From a virus: a DNA stretch of 27,346 nucleotides. Below, in pieces: positions 8,216 through 16,302 of the stretch (position 1 is its first letter; each line of letters opens with the position of its first letter). The notes beneath the pieces are model-generated. The model did no database searches. It saw nothing but the letters and a program-made list of their open reading frames with translations, and was not told the DNA's origin. The DNA lies in the IMG/VR virus record IMGVR_UViG_3300036045_000054, positions 1 to 27,346 of that record, one strand, 5' to 3'. A program made the translations under genes and the position numbers.

Positions 8216-9178
8216 TCAGGTGGAAGTGACGATGATCCTCATCGCCAGGTCAGTGGAGACGACCTTCTCCCCCTGATAGTATCCAACCTGCATGTCGTAG
8301 CACTTCCGCTTCGGGTCAAACGGGAAGCGTTCAGCGGCCATCGGCACACCGAGTGCCGGGTTGGTCCAGCGGAAGGCGTTGATCCACGTGTCGGTCATCT
8401 GCCCCGCCAGCGTCTTGGTGTGGGCGAGCCAGATGTTGTCCGTGCCCCAGACATCGGTGAGGGTGAAGCTGCCGTTGACAGTTTCCTGTTCGGCAAAAGT
8501 ATTCGCCTGCACCTGCGGGATCAGCACATTCGGGATTTCCAGCAACCCAGCCAGCTGCTGGATCGAAGGCACCCCGCCACGGTCACCGAACAGCACCGAC
8601 ACCATCTGCGAGTTGACGTTGATGTGGCGCTTGATCGCTTCCGGCACGATCAGCGTGTTCGGAACCATCCCAGTTGCCCGCCTGAAATCTTCCTTGTAGC
8701 CGAGCATCTGGGTCCAGATCGGCGCCTGTGCCAGCGTCCATGCGCAGCCCACCTGCGTGACCGTCCGAACGTTGCTGGTGTTGACGGCCAGCGTTGCCAG
8801 ACGGAACTCATAGTCCATCATCAGACGGTCCATGAGGAACACGCCGTGGTTGTTCGCCCAGTTGAGGATGGCGTCAGCGTTGACCTCATCCTCCACCGAC
8901 CAGTCCGTGCCCAGAGCGTAGTTGGGCGCGAAGTAGGTGTCGCTGGCCACCGAGAAGTGGACCTTGCGCGGCTCGGTGCGCGGCGCACGAAGCGTCATGC
9001 CCGCCTCGAAACGTGCCCACTCCCCATATCGGAATTTGTAATACATGTCCGACTGCTTGGAGACGGGTGTCACCGGGATGAACTGGTCAGCGATGAAGCC
9101 CGAAGGGCGACGGTTGACCAGAATGTTGGACAGCGGCACGTCAACGTGGAGCGTGCGGCCAGTGGAAGGGACAGTCAT
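8216..9178 (-). CDS. Major capsid protein
   Basis: A 320-residue protein expected to form the HK97-fold shell. It lies after protease/scaffold and decoration genes and before the connectors. Family-like features are the N-terminal LSNILVNRRPSGFIADQFIP, the central TYFAPNYALGTDWSVEDE, a long helix with WANNHGVFLMDRLMMDYE, and NTLIVPEAIKRHI in the middle domain. The C-terminus holds an R- and F-rich strand region (FPFDPKRKCYDMQVGYYQGE). The ATG has AAGGAG 9 nt upstream, a strong site for a highly made protein. A hairpin follows the stop. Confidence 0.9.
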   Translation of the reverse strand: MTVPSTGRTLHVDVPLSNILVNRRPSGFIADQFIPVTPVSKQSDMYYKFRYGEWARFEAGMTLRAPRTEPRKVHFSVASDTYFAPNYALGTDWSVEDEVNADAILNWANNHGVFLMDRLMMDYEFRLATLAVNTSNVRTVTQVGCAWTLAQAPIWTQMLGYKEDFRRATGMVPNTLIVPEAIKRHINVNSQMVSVLFGDRGGVPSIQQLAGLLEIPNVLIPQVQANTFAEQETVNGSFTLTDVWGTDNIWLAHTKTLAGQMTDTWINAFRWTNPALGVPMAAERFPFDPKRKCYDMQVGYYQGEKVVSTDLAMRIIVTST

Positions 9179-9191
9179 GCTTGGTCGCTCC

Positions 9192-9617
9192 TTATACGCC
9201 GCCGATTATGCCGGCACTGTTCGGATAGATGATCTGGCGCCGGCTCATGTCCAGGGTGAACAGTGAACCACTCGCCGCCGAAGTGCGGGCAACCCCGAGC
9301 ATGGAAACCGGGCCGGTCATCCCGCTCGTGATCGTTGTTGCCCACCCCGGTCCCCCAGTTGCGCTGGTCGCCGTGGTGATCGGTGCGCCGATGGCGATGG
9401 CAGCGCCCGCACGGCATCGCACCTCTCCATTCACAACGACCGTTGCCGCCTCGTTGATGCGAGGCTCATTCTGCAGAACGCCGAAGCCACCCCGCCCCGC
9501 CGCAGGGTTGCAGGCATTCGGCTCACTCGTGGCCAATTCCACGATGCGATACTGCATCCCCTCCAAAGAGGCGAGTGCCTTGAGCGCGATAGACCGCTCA
9601 TTCAGGTTCCAGGCCAT
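9192..9617 (-). CDS. Capsid decoration protein (DUF2190-like)
   Basis: A 141-residue protein. The middle, with VVNGEVRCRAGAAIAIGAP, and the end, with SMLGVARTSAASGSLFTL, show the Ala/Gly-rich beta pattern of DUF2190 head decoration or stabilisation proteins. Such proteins bind the expanded capsid surface. It lies 13 nt before the major capsid start and 6 nt after the protease stop, where decoration genes commonly sit. GGGAG is present about 9 nt before the ATG. A head fibre role is possible. Confidence 0.65.
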   Translation of the reverse strand: MAWNLNERSIALKALASLEGMQYRIVELATSEPNACNPAAGRGGFGVLQNEPRINEAATVVVNGEVRCRAGAAIAIGAPITTATSATGGPGWATTITSGMTGPVSMLGVARTSAASGSLFTLDMSRRQIIYPNSAGIIGGV

Positions 9618-9623
9618 TGCCGA

Positions 9624-10175
9624 TCACTCCCCCTTGATGTAGCGGGATGCCAGATCAGCATCACCGTCAAGAACCTTCTTCATGGCTTCAGCATAGCCGA
9701 GCTTTCCGCCACTGGCCGAAATGGCCTCGTTCACCTTGGCGTCCACTTCGTGGCCTGCCGTGGCAAACTGCCTCACGTCGCGGCTGCCCTCCTTGCCGCT
9801 GCCACGTTCGGTGGTGTCCACCTGCTTCCCGGCCAGGCCGATGAAGTCAGCGAACAGCTGGGCTGGCGTCTTTTCGGCGCCGCCAAAGTTCACCGTTCCC
9901 TTCATGCCGGACATGAAGGCAAGGGCCAAATCCTTCTGCTTGGGCAGAAGCTTGCCATCCTTGATGGCCTGATCCACCAGGTTGACCGCCTCACGCTGCG
10001 CAAACTCTGCCGCCTGCGTGTTGAGCTTGCCTTCCGCCGCTTCCGCGCGGGCAGTCAGCGTCGTGACCTGAGCACCCAGGTCAGAAATCCTCGTGGCAAA
10101 TTCGGCCCTGATGGCCTCATTCGCCTTGTTGACCGCCGCTGCGATCAGCGTGTCAACTTGCTCCTGCGTGAACAT
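9624..10175 (-). CDS. Nested scaffold protein from internal start (predicted)
   Basis: Codon 175 of the protease gene is an ATG at 10175-10173, preceded by GGAG at 10184-10181 with a 5-nt spacer. It is placed exactly where the protease domain ends and the helical scaffold part begins. The product would be 183 residues (MFTQEQVDTLIAAAVNK onward). Separate scaffold products from the 3' part of a protease gene are known in Mu (I/Z) and lambda (C/Nu3). The ribosome site is visible; actual use is inferred. Confidence 0.6.
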   Translation of the reverse strand: MFTQEQVDTLIAAAVNKANEAIRAEFATRISDLGAQVTTLTARAEAAEGKLNTQAAEFAQREAVNLVDQAIKDGKLLPKQKDLALAFMSGMKGTVNFGGAEKTPAQLFADFIGLAGKQVDTTERGSGKEGSRDVRQFATAGHEVDAKVNEAISASGGKLGYAEAMKKVLDGDADLASRYIKGE

Positions 10176-10697
10176 TGCCACTCCGTTGGCTTGGTTGAAG
10201 ATGACCGGTTCCTGCTTGGTCTCGCTGCTGAACTGCTGCCCATACAGAGCCGCAGCAAGCCCTGCCAAATCCTTGACTGCGGGCATCTCAGTGCCAAGGA
10301 TCGCAACGGCAGAGAGAACGTGGCCAAACTTCTTGCCATCATGCTCAATCTGCCCTGGCGAGAACACCTCACTCGACACGTTATGATAACGTCCCTGCCT
10401 GAACAAGTCCAGGAGTGCCTCTGGGACGCTGTCGATGTCCGCAAAAAGTTTTGCCCCCTCCCTCCAAATCCTGCTGATCCAGCCAAGGGTTGGAATGCCA
10501 ACCTTCTGACCGAACCACTTCTGCGCATCCGTATGACCAAGCTTGAGATGCGGCTTGACAATGTTCGTGCCATTCAGCGCGTAGAAGTTTGCCACCATTT
10601 CATCCAGGTGGCCCTCAGTCACAGTCACCTTCTGACCACTGGCGGGCGTCCAAGTGCCCGCTCCAAATATCTCCAGACGCTGAATGGTCCCTGGCAT
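9624..10697 (-). CDS. Prohead protease with C-terminal scaffold domain (Mu gpI-like)
   Basis: A 357-residue protein of the Mu-like prohead protease type. The N-terminal half carries PHLKLGH at 49-55, a likely catalytic His region, YHNVSSEVF at 104-112, and HVLSAVAILGTEMPAV at 126-141. The C-terminal half (from about 175) is a helical, Ala/Glu/Gln-rich scaffold region, with TARAEAAEGKLNTQAAEFAQ as an example. The protease should cut scaffold and capsid precursors during maturation. The ATG at 10697 has no clear Shine-Dalgarno sequence. The portal gene ends 45 nt upstream, and no MuF-type minor head gene lies between them, unlike in Mu. Confidence 0.8.
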   Translation of the reverse strand: MPGTIQRLEIFGAGTWTPASGQKVTVTEGHLDEMVANFYALNGTNIVKPHLKLGHTDAQKWFGQKVGIPTLGWISRIWREGAKLFADIDSVPEALLDLFRQGRYHNVSSEVFSPGQIEHDGKKFGHVLSAVAILGTEMPAVKDLAGLAAALYGQQFSSETKQEPVIFNQANGVAMFTQEQVDTLIAAAVNKANEAIRAEFATRISDLGAQVTTLTARAEAAEGKLNTQAAEFAQREAVNLVDQAIKDGKLLPKQKDLALAFMSGMKGTVNFGGAEKTPAQLFADFIGLAGKQVDTTERGSGKEGSRDVRQFATAGHEVDAKVNEAISASGGKLGYAEAMKKVLDGDADLASRYIKGE

Positions 10698-10742
10698 GGT
10701 TTGTGAAGCTAAACGCGAAAAATTTGCCCGTAAAGAGTTTTT

Positions 10743-12164
10743 TCAGGTCATTTTCGTAGTTTTTGCTTTGGCTGGTCCCTTAGTTGCCCGGTTGTTGTTC
10801 TTACCCGCTCCAAGCCCCATTTCATTGGCTATTCCTGCGCCTGGGCCAGTGCCAAGTGGGGTCGGTTGTGGACGATTAACCTCATCCTCGTCACCTTCGT
10901 CACGCATTGGCGCACCGAGGATGGAGCGCATATAGTTGACGTCATTCTGGTCAGCATCAAGGATGCCAGCGTTGAACATGTTGATCATGCTGTCGGCAAT
11001 CTCAATTGCCTCGTATTCACCATAGTCACGGAACACGAACCGGGGGAAGTCCGTCACATTCGGGAAGTTCATGTCCACAAGCGGCTTGACCACCTTGGCG
11101 TTGAAAATGTGTTCCAGATCATTGCAGATGTCACCAGCAACCTTCATAAGCACTCGCAAATGAAGCCTGCTCTGGCTGTCACTGCCACGCTTCACGTCCA
11201 CGCCCATGCCCAGCAGCGCCGGCAGGAGCAGCGCCCGAGAAATGCCCACATCGCAATAGGTGAGCGCATCCCCATATTGCGCCGTTCCCGCGCGCGTAGC
11301 TTCTATGAGATCAACCTCCACCCCTTCCGGCACAAGGATGTCACTGCGCGTGGACAGTGTGCGGAGGATGTCTTGGAGTGAGTCCTTCAGCGTCTGACTG
11401 GCGCCAATCGGATACTTCATCATCATGAGTGGCGAGCCGAAACGCTCCAGAAACACGTTCCAAAACTGGGTGATGAACTTCTTGCTCCACCAAGCCCTGT
11501 AGGCGGCACGAAGATCAGGAATGCCATAGTGGTTCCCGAACAGGCCACCATACTGGAAGTGCATCACCTTCTCTGGCGGCAGCTCAATCTCGTGTGGCGC
11601 GAAGCCACTGATCTGCCGGAACCCAATGATGTTGCTGTGGCGATCCACATCAATGCGAATGAACTCTGGATCGCGATGCTTCACATCCTTGAGCACGACC
11701 TTGAGGCCATACTCCTTGAACTCTTGCGCTTCCCAAATAAGCTCACCGGCGCTGAAACCATAGTCAAGCGCGCTGAGCATTTCGCGCATGATGCGGTTCC
11801 AGCTAATCTCATGGAGTGCGTCTTGCACAAATTGCGCCTGCTTCTTCTGCTCTTCACTCGCATCCTTGTCTCCTGCCGGAGTGATCTCCCAGGCACGACC
11901 ATGAACGAGCAACTTCTTGAAGGCCAAGCAGGCTTTGACGGTATCATCCGCCACCATTTCGCGATAGATGCGATAACCGGAGCGCGCGAGCAGATCATCT
12001 GGACTGACCAGCTCAAACCGGTCACCCTTGCGCACCATGGTGAACGGGCCAGGCCAGCTGGTGAGCTGGCCCATAGTCGCCACAGTGAGCTCTTGCTCAA
12101 TAGCCCGTGGACGGCCAACTATGGCCCGATATGCCTCAGCGATGCGCTCACGGATCGTGCTCAT
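10743..12164 (-). CDS. Portal protein (DUF935, Mu gp29-like)
   Basis: A 473-residue protein that should form the dodecameric DNA portal at one capsid vertex and dock the terminase. DUF935 features include DDTVKACLAFKKLLVHGRAW, ISWNRIMREMLSALDYGFSA, the EKVMHFQYGG segment, ERFGSPLMMMKYPIG, and LLPALLGMGVDVKRGSDSQS in the second half. The C-terminal 60 residues are Gly/Pro/Asn/Lys-rich and probably disordered. The ATG overlaps the large terminase stop (ATGA). Length fits the family (about 450-550). Confidence 0.88.
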   Translation of the reverse strand: MSTIRERIAEAYRAIVGRPRAIEQELTVATMGQLTSWPGPFTMVRKGDRFELVSPDDLLARSGYRIYREMVADDTVKACLAFKKLLVHGRAWEITPAGDKDASEEQKKQAQFVQDALHEISWNRIMREMLSALDYGFSAGELIWEAQEFKEYGLKVVLKDVKHRDPEFIRIDVDRHSNIIGFRQISGFAPHEIELPPEKVMHFQYGGLFGNHYGIPDLRAAYRAWWSKKFITQFWNVFLERFGSPLMMMKYPIGASQTLKDSLQDILRTLSTRSDILVPEGVEVDLIEATRAGTAQYGDALTYCDVGISRALLLPALLGMGVDVKRGSDSQSRLHLRVLMKVAGDICNDLEHIFNAKVVKPLVDMNFPNVTDFPRFVFRDYGEYEAIEIADSMINMFNAGILDADQNDVNYMRSILGAPMRDEGDEDEVNRPQPTPLGTGPGAGIANEMGLGAGKNNNRATKGPAKAKTTKMT

Positions 12165-13735
12165 GCGAAATCCCTGAAATCCTGCTCAGCAGTAGGCCGC
12201 AGGCGACCATAGCTGATCGCATTGGTAACGTCAAGTGATTCAAGAGCAAGGGCATTTGGGATGGAATAATATGGCGCAAGCCCCATCACCAGATTATCTG
12301 CCCGGTCAGGGCTGGCGTCTTCACCCAGCCTCTCGCGCATCTTGCGCTTACTCTCCACAAGTATCTTCTCACGCTCGTTGTATTCATACCGCACGCTGGA
12401 CAACTGGTTGATGAGCGTCTCATCCTCCACAATATGGGTTCTGCCCCTCTCCAGAATGCGCCGCAGATACCACCAGTCACGACTGCGCCGCGTGGCAAAC
12501 ATTCTGATGTCTTCCTCTGGGTCGCCATTCTCGGCACTAACGCTGCCGCCGCCATTGTATGGTCTGACCGCCAGATTAGCTCGCCGCGCCTGGTCCACCA
12601 CGCCGCCGCCCACACCCGGCTCGTCGATGATCACCCGGCCAAGTATCAGCCCGTCAGATTGAATTGACCGGGCGTATTCCAGGAGAATGTCCACGCACTC
12701 GTTTGTGCTGGTGCGCGGCCACGCCTTCAGCGCCAGCTGGTGCCCGCGACGATAGATGCCCAGGGTGGTCTCGTCACCACCAAATCGCGCAACGTCCATG
12801 CACAGGTGGACGGTATCAGCCACAGGATCGAAGTGCGGCAGCGGCACATACTGCGCGCGCTCTGCCCACACAATCGGAATCACCACCCGGTCATCGTTGG
12901 TCGGGAACAGCCCACGAACGCGCACATCATAGACGGGACTGTCCTTCCCATACTTGCGCGCCATAGTCTGCCGATACGACTCACTCACACGGCGGCTGAC
13001 ATATATCTTGCCACCATTGCGGTCCTTCGGCAACTCCACGTCGCCGCTGATCGTGAACCGCGCATACAGCATCTTGTTGCTGTGGAAGCTGTTGTAAAAC
13101 TCGCCATTCGTCTGCGTGGGGTTGCCGGCCATCAGGAGCTTCGCCTCCTGGCCGTGCTCATCGGCATTCGTCAGAATGCCCTCGATCACCTCAAACACCG
13201 GCATCGCCACACCAGATGCCTCGTCACAGAGCACCAGAATGTTGTCTCCATGGAAGCCCTGCAGGTTCTCCTGCTTGTTGGACGTTCTCGAAACAGCAAA
13301 CCACGTCTTTGGCGCCTGCTTGTTCCGAATGTGCGTGTCTGATATGTCCCACAGCTGCAGCAACTCCTGCGGCATCATCTGATGCCACTTCGCCATCTCA
13401 GGCCACAGCACGTCCTTCAGCTGGGCTTGGGTCGGAGCAGTCGCCACCACGCGGCTATTCGCCCGCGTGTTCAAATACACCCACCCCGCCCACGCCTCCA
13501 CCGTGGTCTTACCAACGCCGTGGCCCGACTTCACACTCACACGGTTGAAGTTGCGAAACAGATCAGTCAGAATTTCCCCCTGATAGTCCTCAGGAGTCAC
13601 TCCAAACCAATCCTTCACAGCATCTACTGGGTTCTGGCCCCAGTGGGCGATTGCCTCAGCGAGCTTGTCAGCCTGCCGGTGGCTCACCTGGCTGATCGGT
13701 GCCGTCTGCACCACACGCTTCGGTCTGCCCGCCAT
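12161..13735 (-). CDS. terL: Terminase large subunit
   Basis: A 524-residue DNA packaging motor. Walker A is SGHGVGKTT at 70-78 and Walker B is ILVLCDE at 166-172. The coupling motif region AGNPTQTNGEFY lies at 203-214. The RNase H-like nuclease has its acidic residues at D314 (MDVARFGGDET), D371 (VIIDEPGVGGGVVDQ) and D480 (RADNLVMGLAPY). A TTG at 13753 would add six residues, but the ATG at 13735 has GGAAGAAG directly upstream and is preferred. It overlaps the small subunit by 68 nt and the portal by 4 nt. All catalytic elements appear intact. Confidence 0.93.
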   Translation of the reverse strand: MAGRPKRVVQTAPISQVSHRQADKLAEAIAHWGQNPVDAVKDWFGVTPEDYQGEILTDLFRNFNRVSVKSGHGVGKTTVEAWAGWVYLNTRANSRVVATAPTQAQLKDVLWPEMAKWHQMMPQELLQLWDISDTHIRNKQAPKTWFAVSRTSNKQENLQGFHGDNILVLCDEASGVAMPVFEVIEGILTNADEHGQEAKLLMAGNPTQTNGEFYNSFHSNKMLYARFTISGDVELPKDRNGGKIYVSRRVSESYRQTMARKYGKDSPVYDVRVRGLFPTNDDRVVIPIVWAERAQYVPLPHFDPVADTVHLCMDVARFGGDETTLGIYRRGHQLALKAWPRTSTNECVDILLEYARSIQSDGLILGRVIIDEPGVGGGVVDQARRANLAVRPYNGGGSVSAENGDPEEDIRMFATRRSRDWWYLRRILERGRTHIVEDETLINQLSSVRYEYNEREKILVESKRKMRERLGEDASPDRADNLVMGLAPYYSIPNALALESLDVTNAISYGRLRPTAEQDFRDFA

Positions 13736-14249
13736 CTTCTTCCACCACCTCAATTACCGTTGATGCCCGCCGCTTGCTCGCGGCCATATTCACCACCTGC
13801 GCGAAACTAGGCTGTCCAGGCCGCGCCGGGTCAAATGCTCCCCGGTCATCCTCTTCACCGCTGCCCTCATCCACCACGTGCTTAGTGATAGACAGCGTCG
13901 GCATGATCTTCGCCGCCAGATACTTCGCCACAGCGATCCGCTCCTTCAGCGGCGTGGCCTGATAGATCGTCTCCACCTCACCTTCTTCATTGACGAACGA
14001 CACAGGTATGAGCGCACCCGTCTGCACAGCAATCAAAAATCCAAACGGGTCTGCCTGCTCCTGGATGCGCACAATATTCTGCCTCACCGTCACCACTGGT
14101 CCGCGCGCTATCTTCACCACTTCCTTGCCACTTTTGGAGTGGTTCACAACAAGGGGTTGACCGGGGCCTCCCCCGTTCTCGCGCAGAATGTCTTCCAGCT
14201 TGCGCTTGATCGCAAACGTCGCAATGTCAGCTTTCTTGGGGCGTGCCAT
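13668..14249 (-). CDS. Putative terminase small subunit
   Basis: A 193-residue protein directly upstream of terL. The N-terminus MARPKKADIATFAIKRKLED is basic and helical, as in DNA-binding parts. The segment PLKERIAVAKYLAAKIMPTL (about residues 100-119) resembles a pattern seen in small-terminase-like phage proteins. The C-terminus is acidic and Gly/Pro-rich. Its last 68 nt lie inside the terL reading region in another frame. The call is mostly positional; it might instead be an accessory packaging protein. Confidence 0.6.
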   Translation of the reverse strand: MARPKKADIATFAIKRKLEDILRENGGGPGQPLVVNHSKSGKEVVKIARGPVVTVRQNIVRIQEQADPFGFLIAVQTGALIPVSFVNEEGEVETIYQATPLKERIAVAKYLAAKIMPTLSITKHVVDEGSGEEDDRGAFDPARPGQPSFAQVVNMAASKRRASTVIEVVEEDGGQTEACGADGTDQPGEPPAG

Positions 14250-14529
14250 TTGCGTAGGGTAGCGTGATCGCGCAAACCGGGGAAGCCTCTTTCTTTGCCA
14301 GCTCCCTTCTGACCAGCACCGCCTGCCTGAACGTGATCTTCACCGCTCCAAGCTCAATTGCCTTGCGCCTCTTGCTCTGGCAGATGTTGTAGTGGTAATT
14401 GTGATAGTGCTCAAACTTGATGCCGAGCTTGTTGGCCATTTCGTGAAGCTCTTGTGCCGTGTCTGCAACCATGTGGCACATCTTCATCAGGCCATATGGG
14501 ATCGCTGCATTGTCCACATACACTGCCAT
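14227..14529 (-). CDS. DUF4031 family protein
   Basis: A 100-residue protein with the family's opening pattern: a start MAVYVDNAAIPYGLMKMCHM, then ADTAQELHEMANKLGIK, HYNICQSKRRKAIELGA and a basic C-terminal helix. DUF4031 proteins are small, common in phages and plasmids, and lack an established function. The ATG has AGAGG 6 nt upstream. It is the first gene of the virion operon and overlaps the small terminase by 23 nt, so it may be expressed with packaging genes. A terminator-like hairpin lies just before it. Confidence 0.85.
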   Translation of the reverse strand: MAVYVDNAAIPYGLMKMCHMVADTAQELHEMANKLGIKFEHYHNYHYNICQSKRRKAIELGAVKITFRQAVLVRRELAKKEASPVCAITLPYANGTPQES

Positions 14530-14545
14530 AAGTTGCCTCTGGATG

Positions 14546-14592
14546 AAAAAGTGGGGGTGGAGCGAGGGTCGTGCATAGTCAGCCCCACCCCC
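14546..14592 (-). terminator. Leader terminator/attenuator-like hairpin before the virion operon
   Basis: On the minus strand, GGGGGTGG and CCACCCCC (plus-strand arms 14585-14592 and 14553-14560) can pair, with a loop of about 24 nt that may pair further inside. After 2 nt comes a run of five T (14550-14546). It lies 17 nt before the first virion gene, so it would stop leader transcripts unless read through. The long loop lowers confidence. Confidence 0.4.
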
Positions 14593-15251
14593 CAGTTTGC
14601 GTAGTTTCCCAGCGCGTCGGGATGGAACATCGCCGGTTCCGAAAATATAGTCTCCCCGCTAGTGACCGAGAAGTCGGGAATATGGATAAAATTGCGCTGG
14701 GTGTGGGGTGCGTTGTTCTGGGTGCGTAATGAATGACCTTGCGTAGAGTGCCGTGCAAAAATATGGATGTGTGGGTGCGTGGATAAGGGTGGATAGTATC
14801 CATATTGGGAGTGATGCAGAATTGCGGTGGGGGATAACAGAACCCGTAGGCCAGCCCTCCACGAAATAAAAGAACACAAGCCCACCCACTATTGTTATGG
14901 AATTATTAACAACTTTTAATGAATTACTACCAGAGGTAGGTAGCCTTTCAGTTGGGGATAGGGCATACTCTCTGGGTAGGCGGGCGATAGGCCGGTGGGT
15001 AGGGCGAGAAAGGCGCCACCCACCCCCACCCCTCCTATGTGCGGCTTAGGCTGCGCTGGCGGTCGGAGCGGGAGCGTAACCCCCATGCCCTTGGGCGTGG
15101 ACGGGGTGAGGGCCTGTCTCTATGGTAGTCAGCGCGTCTGGTTTAGCCCACGCCCAAAAGTATCTGGGCAACCTAACTAAGCGTAAGCGTATATTAGCCT
15201 AGCCTATCCTATCCAACCCCAAACGGGCCATGGGCCCAAGGAGAAGAAGTC
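14593..15251. other. Divergent non-coding control region
   Basis: No convincing gene is present; the frames here give His/Pro/Thr-rich translations without family features. An AT-rich stretch (14890-14930) contains the inverted repeat TTGTTA (14892-14897) / TAACAA (14907-14912), a possible operator for the two diverging units. Nearer the plus-strand operon are tandem short repeats (TAAGCG twice at about 15179-15188; TAGCC/TATCC pairs at about 15195-15215) and a TATATT at 15190-15195 that could be a -10 element, though no good -35 is visible. An AAGGAG site for the first plus gene starts at 15238. Confidence 0.5.
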
Positions 15252-15824
15252 ATGCGTGGTTTCCGTGGTTATCGTCGCCCTGAGCACGTCTCTGAGGCGG
15301 CACTGACCTCCTTCCTGGACCGCTCTGGGCTGTCCAGCGACAACGCCAACCTCTACGTCATGTGGACGGGTGGCAACTACCGTCGGCGCCTGGGTAGTGC
15401 GCGCTCCAGCGCGCTCTTCACCCTGGACGTGAAGAACAAGCCGGTGCGTCTGGCCGACTGGATCACGTTGAGCGCGCGCTGCCGCGCCAGCGAGGCTGAC
15501 CCCCAGTTCGGCTATGATCCGGCCACCGTGCGTTCCGGCCTGTTTCTCCACCAGGGCGCGAAGCCCTGCGTGTATCTGGCTCTGGAGCGCAAGGCGGATG
15601 GCTCATTCGTCGCGGCCAAGAACGTGCCGGTGCCGGATGGGTCGCTGGGCTTCGTGAGCCTCAATCGCGGTGATGTCGTGATCGCCGCTGACGATGGCCG
15701 CGATGCGATCGCTGAGGTTGAGCTGAACCGCAGCGAGACCAGCCTCGTGGAGAGCCAGGAGACGAAGGCACTGCCGGCTCCTGAGACCACCGCCAACAAG
15801 AGGGCGCGTGGACGCCGCCGCTGA
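15252..15824 (+). CDS. Hypothetical protein, first gene of plus-strand operon
   Basis: A 190-residue protein without a recognised domain. It begins with a basic segment (MRGFRGYRRPEHVSE), has a probably beta-rich body (ALFTLDVKNKPVRLADWI; VYLALERKADGSFVAAK) and ends in a basic tail (NKRARGRRR) that could bind nucleic acid. AAGGAGAAG lies just before the ATG. It is divergent from the virion operon, and a perfect 10-bp hairpin follows its stop. Codon choice (many GCC, CTG, CGC) supports real coding. Possible roles include a regulator or a small nucleic-acid-binding protein, but function is not shown. Confidence 0.75.
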   Translation: MRGFRGYRRPEHVSEAALTSFLDRSGLSSDNANLYVMWTGGNYRRRLGSARSSALFTLDVKNKPVRLADWITLSARCRASEADPQFGYDPATVRSGLFLHQGAKPCVYLALERKADGSFVAAKNVPVPDGSLGFVSLNRGDVVIAADDGRDAIAEVELNRSETSLVESQETKALPAPETTANKRARGRRR

Positions 15825-15830
15825 TCGGCA

Positions 15831-15854
15831 GGGGAGGGCAGAGATGCCCTCCCC
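15831..15854 (+). repeat. Intercistronic hairpin 1 (GGGGAGGGCA type)
   Basis: Arms 15831-15840 and 15845-15854 pair perfectly over 10 bp around a GAGA tetraloop. No T-run follows, so it is not a standard terminator. Related hairpins follow two later genes of the same operon. Confidence 0.75.
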
Positions 15855-15880
15855 ACTCTCAAACCCAAAGAGGTGAGAAT

Positions 15881-16048
15881 ATGAACAGCCTGATGATCCT
15901 CGGCAGCGCCACGTGCCTGCTGACCGCCACCGCCCTCGCGCTGTGCGAGTGGATGGAAGCCCGAGACACCAAGGCGCAGGTGAATGCCTTCCTGGTCAGG
16001 AAGCTGCGCTGGATGCGTGAGAAGGGTGAGGTGCTGCGGTGGGAGTGA
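15881..16048 (+). CDS. Small single-pass membrane protein
   Basis: A 55-residue protein starting at an ATG with a good GAGGTG site upstream. Residues 2-22 (LMILGSATCLLTATALALC within them) form one hydrophobic segment, followed by a charged, basic helix (about 27-55). An N-out, C-in single-span topology is plausible from the positive residues after the helix. It overlaps the next gene by 10 nt. No family recognised; phages often carry such small membrane proteins near regulatory genes. Confidence 0.7.
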   Translation: MNSLMILGSATCLLTATALALCEWMEARDTKAQVNAFLVRKLRWMREKGEVLRWE

Positions 16049-16230
16049 AGACCACAACGAGCGTGACCCAGGTGGACCGGTGGTTCATCTGGGAGCACAG
16101 CGGAAAATGGGTGGTGACTCACTGGAACCCAAACCGTGAATCACTGCCCCACCTGCTCCCCTACCAGCGCCGGTATGACACTCAGGAGATCGCTCTTGAG
16201 GCTGCCAGGCTGCTGGAGGATGAGTGCTGA
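16039..16230 (+). CDS. Small hypothetical protein
   Basis: A 63-residue protein that begins at GTG 16039 (or GTG 16045) inside the end of the previous gene, suggesting coupled translation. It is Trp-rich in the N-terminal part (VDRWFIWEHSGKWVVTHW) and ends with an acidic helix (IALEAARLLEDEC). The pattern suggests a small beta-hairpin plus helix domain. No family recognised. A 9-bp G-rich hairpin follows its stop codon. Confidence 0.6.
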   Translation: MGVKTTTSVTQVDRWFIWEHSGKWVVTHWNPNRESLPHLLPYQRRYDTQEIALEAARLLEDEC

Positions 16231-16236
16231 TGACCG

Positions 16237-16280
16237 GGGGAGGGCGCGATGCCCTCCCCTCCACCTGGGGCTCATGCCCC
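16237..16280 (+). repeat. Intercistronic hairpin 2 and a smaller adjacent hairpin
   Basis: GGGGAGGGC (16237-16245) pairs with GCCCTCCCC (16251-16259) around a 5-nt loop; this is nearly the same sequence as hairpin 1. A second stem, GGGGC/GCCCC (16267-16271 with 16276-16280), follows. There is no T-run. Confidence 0.7.
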
Positions 16281-16302
16281 GCAACTGAGAGAGGATGGAA
16301 GT

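Noticed and set aside
8015-9232. Plus-strand frame of 405 aa opposite the major capsid gene
   Set aside because: Antisense to the capsid gene; Arg/His/Asp-rich translation typical of a shadow frame.
14487-14885. Minus-strand frame of 132 aa upstream of the DUF4031 gene
   Set aside because: It overlaps the DUF4031 gene and the leader hairpin, is His/Pro/Thr-rich and lacks a ribosome site.
14995-15180. Small plus-strand frame of 61 aa in the divergent region
   Set aside because: No ribosome site, Pro/Gly-rich low-complexity translation, and located in control DNA.
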